The position numbers and the translations under genes are program-made. The notes under the pieces are model-generated. The model did not search any database. It had not been told where the DNA came from and was given only the letters and a program-made list of their open reading frames with translations. Below are positions 1 through 5,524 of a DNA stretch of 8,768 nucleotides, piece by piece. The DNA is from Oscillospiraceae bacterium (lineage in GTDB: Bacteria; Bacillota; Clostridia; Oscillospirales; Ruminococcaceae), in assembly GCA_016296485.1 (NCBI GenBank), contig JAEDJF010000064.1, positions 1 through 8,768 on the forward strand, given 5' to 3'. The first letter of the stretch is position 1; each line of letters begins with the position of its first letter.

Positions 1-120
1 GGCAAACTCCGCTTTTTCGGTGTTTCGCTTTGCGAAACGCCGAAAGCCGCTCCGCTTCCGCTCCTCCTCCCCAAAAGTCTTGCGACTTTCGGGGTCCCCT
101 CTTAACCACTGGACGCGCTC
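1..120 (-). repeat. Intergenic palindromic repeat, copy A (cut by window start)
   Basis: This stretch matches the reverse complement of about 3761-3880 at roughly 90% identity by hand alignment: about seven substitutions, one 3-base indel and one 1-base indel. Two hairpins are identical in both copies. One is a 7-bp stem with a 3-base loop at 22-38. The other is an 11-bp stem at 69-79/84-94. The repeat is placed on the minus strand because there the 69-94 hairpin has a GCAA loop and a G-U pair, while the plus strand has a TTGC loop and an A-C mismatch. The copy continues past the left edge; its right end blurs at about 120-131. There are no coding features. It is a short non-coding dispersed repeat (REP- or MITE-like); the family name is unknown to me. 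Confidence 0.85.
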
Positions 121-269
121 ACAGGCTACGCCCGCCCTACCGTAGAGGGTGCGCGGCTCTCGGGCGCCTACTTCCCGCCCCTGCGGTTTTGCGTAAGTTT
201 AACACGGTGCGCGTTATGCCGCAAAGGACAACGCGCATCAGGTGGGCGCTTCGCGTATTTTGACCGCCT
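121..269. other. Non-coding region downstream of the dipeptidase gene
   Basis: No gene is credible here. At 129-166 a nested inverted repeat is visible: outer CGCCCG/CGGGCG at 129-134 and 161-166, and inner CCCT/AGGG at 135-138 and 146-149. It may belong to a dispersed repeat like its neighbour, but no second copy is in the window. The region otherwise contains the 208-237 hairpin listed separately. Confidence 0.5.
208..237 (-). terminator. Possible transcript-end hairpin after the dipeptidase gene
   Basis: A perfect 8-bp stem (TGCGCGTT at 208-215, AACGCGCA at 230-237) with a 14-base loop sits about 33 bases past the stop codon of the pepV-like gene. On the minus strand it is not followed by a T-run, so it is not a canonical intrinsic terminator. 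It could protect the 3' end of the mRNA or be incidental in GC-rich DNA. No better terminator is visible between the gene and the left window edge. Confidence 0.3.
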
Positions 270-1691
270 TTAAAACTCCAGCTCGTCGAGCCTTATGAGA
301 AGCCTTGCATAGACTTTCGCTGTGTCCATAAGGAGCTTCACCGTGGTGGTTTCGTCCGGCTGGTGGATGCTTCCGCGATAAGGACCGTAAGGGCTCTCTG
401 CGTCCGGGTCCTTCGGACCAAGGGCGTAGGCGCTGGGCATATTTCTCGCGTAGGTGCCGCCGCCCATGGTGTAGGGCGTCCAGCCCTCCCGGTGAAAGAC
501 GGAGTCTATCGTCTCCATACAGGTCTTTATGACCTCGGACTGCGCCGGGGTGTAAATACATTTGCTGTCCGTGAGATTGCAAAGGGTCACTCCGAAGGGG
601 GCGACGGTGTCGCTGATAGTCTTAAAAATTACGTCGCCGTCGGCGGTGACCGGGTAGCGAATGTCAATGGTGAGGTCAAATTTGTCCCCGGCGGTCTTGA
701 TTACGCCGCCCACGTGGGTGAGGGCGCCGCTGGGTTCGTCCGCAAGGGGCACGCCGAGGGCGGCGCCGTGGCAGTCGGAGTTCACCCGGGCGATAAACTC
801 GAGGGCGGCTCTGCCGCCGCCGGTTGCGAGCCCCGCCTCAAGAACCGCGCTTGCGAGAACGCCGATGGCGTTGACGCCCCGGTCCGGGGTGGAGGCGTGA
901 ACCGCCGCGCCGGTGGCGACGACCCTTACTTTGTCCCCCTCCTCAACGAGGGAGATTCTCTCTTTTCCGACGAGGGCTTCGGCGGCTTTCGCGAAGGAAA
1001 CCCCCGTGAGCACCATTTCGGCGTGGTCCGCGACGACGTTGCGGACGGTGCCGCCGGTAAGGCTCTTTATATTGGAATTCTCATTAGGAATCATCAGGCT
1101 GAAGCGCATAATTCCCTTTTCGCCGTGGCAGACCGGGTATCTTCCGTCCGGGGTAAAGGAAACTACGGGGAGCTTTTCGGAGTGGGCTCTGTAATATTTT
1201 ATGTCCTCCATTCCGCACTCCTCGTCGCCGCCCATGAAAATCTCCACGGCGCGGCGGGGCAGAAGCCCCAGCTCTTTAAGGCAGCGCACGGAGTAAACCG
1301 AAGCCCAGAGGGGTCCCTTGTCGTCAAGGACGCCGCGCCCGGTTATCATTCCGTCGTGCAAAGTCAGCTCATAGGGCGGAAAATTCCAGTCGTTCCCGCA
1401 GGGAACAACGTCAAGGTGCCCGAGGATTCCGACCTTTTCCTCCCCCTCGCCGACGTTGGCGACGAGGCAGAAATTGTTCCGGTTTTCAACCTTGAAGCCG
1501 TAGCTCTCGGCGAGGTCTTTGGCGGTTTTAAGGGCGGCGGCGCTGTTTTCGCCGAAGGGGAACTCGCCCTCGGCGACGCCGATTTTTGCGACGGAGGGCA
1601 CCGCGATGAGCTTTCCGAGGTCCCGAAGGTACTCCTCCTCGTGGGAATCTATCCATTCGTCAATTCGTTTTTCCATATCTTTGGTGAGCAT
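270..1691 (-). CDS. pepV: M20-family dipeptidase, PepV-like
   Basis: A 473-residue metallopeptidase predicted to cleave dipeptides, and perhaps some N-terminal residues, in the cytoplasm during peptide use. No signal peptide or membrane segment is seen. The M20 metal site is complete: GHLDVVP near residues 91-97 (His92, Asp94), bridging Asp123 in GRGVLDDKGP, catalytic Glu157 and metal ligand Glu158 in GGDEECG, Asp182 in TPDG, and C-terminal His443 in SIHQPDE. The GGGTYAR motif and the full length fit the PepV/Sapep branch, with its lid domain inserted in the middle. The start is supported by AAAGGAG at 1699-1705, 7 bases upstream of ATG. It lies after the glmS terminator with its own promoter, so it is probably monocistronic. 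The family assignment is secure. The exact substrate, and PepV versus another M20 dipeptidase, is inferred. Confidence 0.9.
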   Translation of the reverse strand: MLTKDMEKRIDEWIDSHEEEYLRDLGKLIAVPSVAKIGVAEGEFPFGENSAAALKTAKDLAESYGFKVENRNNFCLVANVGEGEEKVGILGHLDVVPCGNDWNFPPYELTLHDGMITGRGVLDDKGPLWASVYSVRCLKELGLLPRRAVEIFMGGDEECGMEDIKYYRAHSEKLPVVSFTPDGRYPVCHGEKGIMRFSLMIPNENSNIKSLTGGTVRNVVADHAEMVLTGVSFAKAAEALVGKERISLVEEGDKVRVVATGAAVHASTPDRGVNAIGVLASAVLEAGLATGGGRAALEFIARVNSDCHGAALGVPLADEPSGALTHVGGVIKTAGDKFDLTIDIRYPVTADGDVIFKTISDTVAPFGVTLCNLTDSKCIYTPAQSEVIKTCMETIDSVFHREGWTPYTMGGGTYARNMPSAYALGPKDPDAESPYGPYRGSIHQPDETTTVKLLMDTAKVYARLLIRLDELEF

Positions 1692-1728
1692 TAGAGTTCT
1701 CCTTTCGGCGTTAAACTTTACTCTTGAT

Positions 1729-1757
1729 ATAATATCACTTCAAAGCGGAAAAGTGAA
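1729..1757 (-). promoter_or_regulatory. Sigma-A-type promoter of the dipeptidase gene
   Basis: On the minus strand TTCACT (1752-1757, 4 of 6 matches to the -35 consensus) is followed after exactly 17 bases by TATTAT (1729-1734, 5 of 6 matches to the -10). The surrounding DNA is AT-rich against a GC-rich background. Transcription would start near 1722, about 30 bases before the ATG, downstream of the glmS terminator. This supports independent transcription of the dipeptidase gene. Confidence 0.6.
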
Positions 1758-1805
1758 TAACAAATTGTAAAAAATCTTTTAAAGCGGGACGCAGTCCGCG
1801 AAACA

Positions 1806-1835
1806 AAAAGAGCGCCGCATAAGCGGCGCTCTTTT
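1806..1835 (-). terminator. Rho-independent terminator of glmS
   Basis: A perfect 13-bp stem (1806-1818 with 1823-1835) and a 4-base loop lie 10 bases past the glmS stop codon. The GC-rich core GAGCGCCGC/GCGGCGCTC is followed on the minus strand by a T-run (CTTTTTGTTT, 1810-1801). It is near-symmetric and could also slow plus-strand transcription, but no plus-strand gene ends here. It separates glmS from the dipeptidase gene. Confidence 0.92.
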
Positions 1836-1845
1836 AAGTATAGTT

Positions 1846-3669
1846 TTATTCAACAGTGACGGATTTCGCAAGGTTACGGGGCTTATCAATGTCGCAGCCG
1901 TTCTCCCTCGCAACGTAGTAGGCGAGGAGCTGGAGCGGAATAATCTCCGAGGGGACCATAAAGAGCGGGTCGGCGTTCGGGACGAAGATTACGTCGTCCG
2001 CCTCGGCGACGATTTTTTTCATATCCTCCCTCGCGACGCCCAGGACCTTCGCGCCCCGGGCCTTGACCTCCTTGATGTTGCTCATCATCTTGTCGAAAAG
2101 CTCCTCGTAGGAGGCGATGGCGATAACAAGGCGGTTTTCGCTGATGAGGGCGATGGTGCCGTGCTTGAGCTCGCCGGCGGCGTAGGCTTCGGAGTGAATA
2201 TAGGAAATTTCCTTCATTTTAAGGGAGCTTTCAAGCGCCACGGCGTAGTCCACGTTCCGCCCGATGAAGAAAAGGGAGGAGTTGCTGTGGTACTTCTTCG
2301 CAAGCTCCGGGAGCTGAGGGTTGAGGTCGATGGCGCGCTGAATGTTGGAGGGAATCTGAAGAATCTCTCCGGTGAGGCGTTTCGCCTCGGCGTCGTCGAT
2401 TTTCCCGATTTTCTCCGCCATATAGACGGCGAAGAGATAGAGCACCGCCACCTGGGTGGTGTAGCCCTTGGTAGTGGCGACGGCGATTTCCGGTCCGGCG
2501 TAGGTGTAAATTACGCTGTCCGCCAGCTTCGCGATGGTCGAGCCGACGACGTTCACTATCGCCACGGTGGAAACGCCCCGGGCTTTCAGCTCCCGCATGG
2601 CGCAGATGGTGTCAAGGGTCTCGCCGCTCTGGCTGAGCACGATGAGGAGCGTATGCTCGTCGACAATGGGGTCGCTGTAGCGAAGCTCGCTGGCGAGCTC
2701 GACGCTCACCGGGATTCGGGTCAGCTTCTCAATGGTGTATTTCCCGGCGCAGCCCGCGTAGTACGCGGAGCCGCAGGCGGTGATGATTATGTGGTTGATT
2801 CCCCGAAGGGCTTCGTCCGAAAGGCAAAGCTCCGAAAGGGCAGCCTTGCCGTTTTTGACCCGGGGGTCAATGGCGGATTTGAGGGCGTGGGGCTGCTCCA
2901 TAATCTCCTTGAGCATGAAGTGGTCGTAGCCGCCCTTTTCCGCCGCCTCCATATCCCACATGATACGGGAGACCTTTTTCTGTATCTCTTTTCCGGTGGC
3001 GTCGTAAATGGTGACGCCCTCGGGGGTGAGCTCCGCGAGCTCGCCGTCATCGAGGTAGATGACGTTCTTGGTGTGGGAAACGAGGGCGGTGACGTCCGAA
3101 GCGAAGAAGTTTTCGCCGATTCCGACGCCCACTATCATCGGGTTAAAAACCTTGGTCACGAAAACGCTCTCCGGGCACTCGGAGCAGATTGCGCCTATGG
3201 CGTAGGTGCCCTCGAGCCGGGCGACGGTTTTCATAAGGGCTTTTTTGAAGTCGCCGTCGTAGTAGCGGGAGAGAAGGTGGACGACCACCTCGGTGTCCGT
3301 TTCGCTCAGAAACTCGGCGCCCCCGGCGATGAGCTCCTCCCGAAGCTCGGCGAAATTCTCGATAATTCCGTTATGTACTATCGCGAAACGACCATCGGGG
3401 CTCATATGCGGGTGGGCGTTGGTGTCGTTGGGCGCGCCGTGGGTCGCCCAGCGGGTGTGACCTATGCCGGTTTTGCCGCTTATTTCGGTGCTCTCGACCT
3501 TTTTGCAAAGGTTCTCGATTTTGCCGGAGGTTTTGACCATCGTGAGGCGTCCGCCGCCGGCGACGGCGATTCCCGCGGAGTCGTACCCGCGGTACTCGAG
3601 CTTTTTAAGTCCTTCCAGCAGTACGGGAGCAGCCTCCCGCCCGCCGGTAAATCCGATTATACCGCACAT
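1846..3669 (-). CDS. glmS: Glutamine--fructose-6-phosphate aminotransferase (isomerizing)
   Basis: Makes glucosamine-6-phosphate from fructose-6-phosphate and glutamine, the committed step to UDP-GlcNAc for peptidoglycan; a cytoplasmic enzyme. The 607 residues are the normal full length. The N-terminal Ntn glutaminase domain begins MCGIIGF, so Cys2 becomes the catalytic N-terminal nucleophile. HTRWATHG (about 71-78), HNGIIEN (about 99-105) and SETDTE follow. Two SIS isomerase domains follow, with ACGSAYYAG near 300, LSQSGETLDT near 346-355 and SEAYAAGELKHG near 494-505. It ends in the canonical C-terminal tail RNLAKSVTVE. The start is fixed by the required Met-Cys and by AAAGGAG at 3679-3685, 9 bases upstream. 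No key residue is missing. A strong terminator follows. Its leader is filled with repeats and shows no glmS ribozyme that I can recognise. Confidence 0.98.
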   Translation of the reverse strand: MCGIIGFTGGREAAPVLLEGLKKLEYRGYDSAGIAVAGGGRLTMVKTSGKIENLCKKVESTEISGKTGIGHTRWATHGAPNDTNAHPHMSPDGRFAIVHNGIIENFAELREELIAGGAEFLSETDTEVVVHLLSRYYDGDFKKALMKTVARLEGTYAIGAICSECPESVFVTKVFNPMIVGVGIGENFFASDVTALVSHTKNVIYLDDGELAELTPEGVTIYDATGKEIQKKVSRIMWDMEAAEKGGYDHFMLKEIMEQPHALKSAIDPRVKNGKAALSELCLSDEALRGINHIIITACGSAYYAGCAGKYTIEKLTRIPVSVELASELRYSDPIVDEHTLLIVLSQSGETLDTICAMRELKARGVSTVAIVNVVGSTIAKLADSVIYTYAGPEIAVATTKGYTTQVAVLYLFAVYMAEKIGKIDDAEAKRLTGEILQIPSNIQRAIDLNPQLPELAKKYHSNSSLFFIGRNVDYAVALESSLKMKEISYIHSEAYAAGELKHGTIALISENRLVIAIASYEELFDKMMSNIKEVKARGAKVLGVAREDMKKIVAEADDVIFVPNADPLFMVPSEIIPLQLLAYYVARENGCDIDKPRNLAKSVTVE

Positions 3670-3731
3670 AATATTAAGCTCCTTTCGGTTTTTTAAGGGG
3701 AAATTATTTGTTTAGGAGTGGGAAATAACCT

Positions 3732-3761
3732 GCAAGCCTTCCCCCTTGGGGCAAGGCTTGC
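3732..3761. repeat. Long hairpin in the glmS leader, abutting repeat copy B
   Basis: GCAAGCCTT at 3732-3740 pairs perfectly with AAGGCTTGC at 3753-3761, and the interior CCCC/GGGG can extend the stem. It lies 63-92 bases upstream of the glmS ATG. On the glmS sense strand no T-run follows, so it is unlikely to be a terminator. Its CCTTCCCC-type core resembles the first hairpin of the repeat at 4089-4107, so it may be the end of a composite repeat rather than a glmS-specific regulator. Confidence 0.5.
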
Positions 3762-3880
3762 GAAGCGCGCCCAGTGGTTAGAGGGGACCCCGAAAGTCGC
3801 AAGACTTTTGGGGAGGAGCGGCAACAAAGCGGCTTCCGGCGTTTCGCAAAGCGAAACACCGTAAAAGCGGAGTTTGCCGC
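3761..3880 (+). repeat. Intergenic palindromic repeat, copy B
   Basis: This is the inverted counterpart of the copy at 1-120. It contains an 11-bp stem with a GCAA loop (3788-3798/3803-3813, one G-U pair) and a perfect 7-bp stem with an AAA loop (3841-3847/3851-3857). Both hairpins are identical in sequence to those of the other copy. The variable part lies between them, near 3823-3830. It lies between purA and glmS and runs antisense to both. No protein-coding content is credible. Its true right boundary is unknown because the other copy is truncated there. Confidence 0.85.
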
Positions 3881-4058
3881 GACGAAGCGAGCAAGGTACG
3901 GCGCATAGCGGCACGCCGCTGCCGGTGGCAGATACAGGCGTGACGCTATGACCGCAGCGTCCGGCAAGCATTAGGCGTAACGCCGTAATGCGAGCCGTTT
4001 GACGCAAGGGGCTCTTTTCCTATTATAAGGCGTATGCCGCAGAAATTTTTGACCGCGG
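3881..4058. other. Hairpin-rich non-coding stretch between purA and glmS
   Basis: No gene is credible. Several inverted repeats follow each other: GACGCT/AGCGTC (3942-3947, 3956-3961); GCATTA/TAATGC (3968-3973, 3986-3991) enclosing GGCG/CGCC (3974-3977, 3981-3984); and GAGCC/GGCTC (3992-3996, 4010-4014) followed by TTTT on the plus strand. The density of stems suggests further dispersed-repeat material or a structured RNA. Neither can be decided from one copy. Confidence 0.45.
4022..4027 (-). promoter_or_regulatory. Possible -10 element upstream of glmS
   Basis: A perfect TATAAT reads on the minus strand toward glmS. No convincing -35 lies 16-18 bases upstream and there is no TGn extension, so this is weak. 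It is the best promoter-like hexamer in the purA-glmS gap. If used, the glmS leader would be about 345 bases long and would include the whole inverted repeat. Otherwise glmS may depend on readthrough from purB-purA or on a promoter I do not recognise. Confidence 0.25.
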
Positions 4059-4088
4059 CGCCAAGAGGACCTTGACCCCGTCGAATAG

Positions 4089-4140
4089 CCTTCCCCTTTG
4101 GGGAAGGTGGCTTTGCCGCAAGGCAAAGACGGATGAGGAA
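4089..4140 (+). repeat. Double-hairpin dispersed repeat
   Basis: Two perfect hairpins stand side by side: CCTTCCCC/GGGGAAGG (4089-4096, 4100-4107, TTT loop) and CTTTGCC/GGCAAAG (4111-4117, 4122-4128, GCAA loop). GGATGAGG follows. This arrangement matches, from general recollection, an intergenic repeat type scattered through many Clostridia genomes. Only one full copy is in the window, so its repeat status rests on that recognition and on the similar CCTTCCCC-type core at 3737-3751. Confidence 0.65.
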
Positions 4141-4178
4141 ATTCGCCTTGATGTGGGGAAATTGACACCCAAACCGTA

Positions 4179-4199
4179 GGGGCGGATATTATCCGCCCG
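4179..4199. repeat. Short palindrome after purA
   Basis: GGGCGGAT (4180-4187) and ATCCGCCC (4191-4198) form a perfect 8-bp stem around three bases, 31 bases beyond the purA stop codon. It resembles another short intergenic palindrome type common in Clostridia. No T-run follows on the minus strand, so calling it the purA terminator is not justified, although it could stabilise the mRNA end. Confidence 0.5.
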
Positions 4200-4203
4200 G
4201 AGT

Positions 4204-4219
4204 GGAAAGCCAAGCTTCC
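4204..4219 (-). other. Small hairpin close to the purA stop codon
   Basis: GGAAAGC (4204-4210) pairs with GCTTCC (4214-4219) with one bulged A and a 3-base loop, 10 bases past the purA stop. There is no T-run. With the palindrome just beyond, this is all that resembles a transcript end for purB-purA, so termination there may be partial or rely on other signals. Confidence 0.25.
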
Positions 4220-4229
4220 GCCACCGTTT

Positions 4230-5504
4230 TCAGAACATCTCTATATATTCGTCGCGTCCGGCGCCGACGGAGACGTATTTTATCGGGCAGCCGACGGCTT
4301 CTTCGATATATTTTATATAGTCGAGGGCGGCCTTCGGCAGCTCCTCGGGCTTTTTGCATTGGCTGATGTCGCATTTGAAGCCCTCGAGGTACTCGTAAAC
4401 GGGCTTCGCCTCCTCGAGTTCAATGCCCTTGGGGAAGTAATCGACCCGCTTGCCCTCGACTTCATAGGCTACGCAGACCGGGATTTTATCAAGATAGGAG
4501 AGAACGTCCAGCTTCGTCAGCGCAAGGCAGGTGCAGCCCTGAATCATCACGCCGTAACGGGAAGCGACGACGTCGAAGCCGCCGACGCGCCGGGGTCTTC
4601 CGGTGGCGGCGCCGTATTCGCCGCCCGCTTCGCGGAGGGCGCTCGCTTCGTCGCCGAACATTTCGCAGGTGAAGGGTCCCTCGCCGACGCAGCTCGAATA
4701 GGCTTTCATAATTCCCACAACGCCGTCAAGGCGGCACTGGGGGATTCCGGCGCCGATGGGCGCGTAGGAAGCGATGGTGCTGGAGGCGGAGGTGTAGGGA
4801 TAGATGCCGAAGTCGATGTCCCGAAGGGCGCCGAGCTGCGCCTCGAACATAATGTTTTTGCCCTCCTTCGCCGCTTCGGAGAGATAGAGGGTCGTGTCGC
4901 AGATGTAATCTTTAAAAGGCATGCAGTACTTGTCAATCCAATCGAGAACGTCCTCGGCTTTTATTGCTTCGTGACCGTAGCCCTTCTCCACTAATAGGTT
5001 CTTCCATTCTACAATATCTCTTACCCTTTGGTCAAGAGTTTCCCGGTGAAGAAGCTCGCCGACGCGTATAGCTTTTTTCATATACTTGTCGGAATAGACC
5101 GGAGAAATGCCCCGTCTTGTGGAGCCGAACTTCTTGTCCCCGAGTCTATCCTCCTCGAGGCAGTCCAGGAGTTTATGATAGGGCATACAGATTGTCGCCC
5201 GATCGCTTATTTTGAGGTGCTTCGGGGTTATTTCGATTCCCGCTTCCCGAAGCCGCCCGATTTCTCCGTAAAGGTGCTCCATATCTATGACCATTCCGGG
5301 ACCCATTACGTTCACGGTCCCGTCCCGGAGAATACCGGAGGGGAGAAGATTTAATATGAATTTTCCTCTTTCGTTGAGAACGGTGTGTCCGGCGTTGTTG
5401 CCGCCCTGATAACGCACCACCACGTCGTAATTTTGGGAGAGAAGGTCAACCATTCTGCCCTTGCCCTCGTCGCCCCAGTTTATACCGACAACGGATGTTA
5501 ACAT
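4230..5504 (-). CDS. purA: Adenylosuccinate synthase
   Basis: Joins IMP and aspartate using GTP to give adenylosuccinate, the first step of the AMP branch; a cytoplasmic enzyme. The 424 residues are full length. The GTP-binding signature GDEGKGR is at 11-17 (Asp12 is the expected catalytic base). The NNAGHTV segment is at 36-42 with the conserved His40. TGRPRRVGGFD is in the C-terminal half, and the TKLDVL guanine-recognition motif follows. The FGSTRRGISPVYSDKY segment and the C-terminal GAGRDEYIE differ from the Bacillus/E. coli form and match the PurA branch I associate with Clostridia. The start is supported by AAAGGA at 5514-5519, 9 bases upstream. The gene follows purB after 20 bases and is almost certainly cotranscribed with it, so both steps from IMP to AMP are made from one message. 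No canonical terminator follows. Confidence 0.97.
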   Translation of the reverse strand: MLTSVVGINWGDEGKGRMVDLLSQNYDVVVRYQGGNNAGHTVLNERGKFILNLLPSGILRDGTVNVMGPGMVIDMEHLYGEIGRLREAGIEITPKHLKISDRATICMPYHKLLDCLEEDRLGDKKFGSTRRGISPVYSDKYMKKAIRVGELLHRETLDQRVRDIVEWKNLLVEKGYGHEAIKAEDVLDWIDKYCMPFKDYICDTTLYLSEAAKEGKNIMFEAQLGALRDIDFGIYPYTSASSTIASYAPIGAGIPQCRLDGVVGIMKAYSSCVGEGPFTCEMFGDEASALREAGGEYGAATGRPRRVGGFDVVASRYGVMIQGCTCLALTKLDVLSYLDKIPVCVAYEVEGKRVDYFPKGIELEEAKPVYEYLEGFKCDISQCKKPEELPKAALDYIKYIEEAVGCPIKYVSVGAGRDEYIEMF

Positions 5505-5524
5505 AAGCTTTCTTCCTTTCTTTA

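Noticed and set aside
363..1694. 443-codon open frame on the plus strand opposite the dipeptidase gene
   Set aside because: It is antisense to a gene with a complete M20 metal site. The peptide shows no known domain, and long antisense frames are expected from GC-rich codon use.
2161..3696. 511-codon open frame on the plus strand opposite glmS
   Set aside because: It is a shadow of glmS, whose full sequence is intact. There is no independent start signal or recognisable domain.
3992..4018. Plus-strand intrinsic terminator (GAGCC/GGCTC then TTTT)
   Set aside because: The stem is only 5 bp with a 13-base loop, and no plus-strand gene ends here.
3732..4199. CRISPR array
   Set aside because: The palindromes differ in sequence and spacing. 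There are no regularly spaced identical direct repeats and no cas genes.
3693..4213. Small minus-strand frames in the purA-glmS gap
   Set aside because: They run through palindromic repeats, overlap one another in several frames, are Arg/Pro/Ser-rich and lack convincing ribosome binding sites.
3670..4229. Insertion sequence or transposon in the purA-glmS gap
   Set aside because: No transposase fragment, no clear terminal inverted repeats bounding the region and no target duplication visible. Short non-autonomous repeats explain it better.
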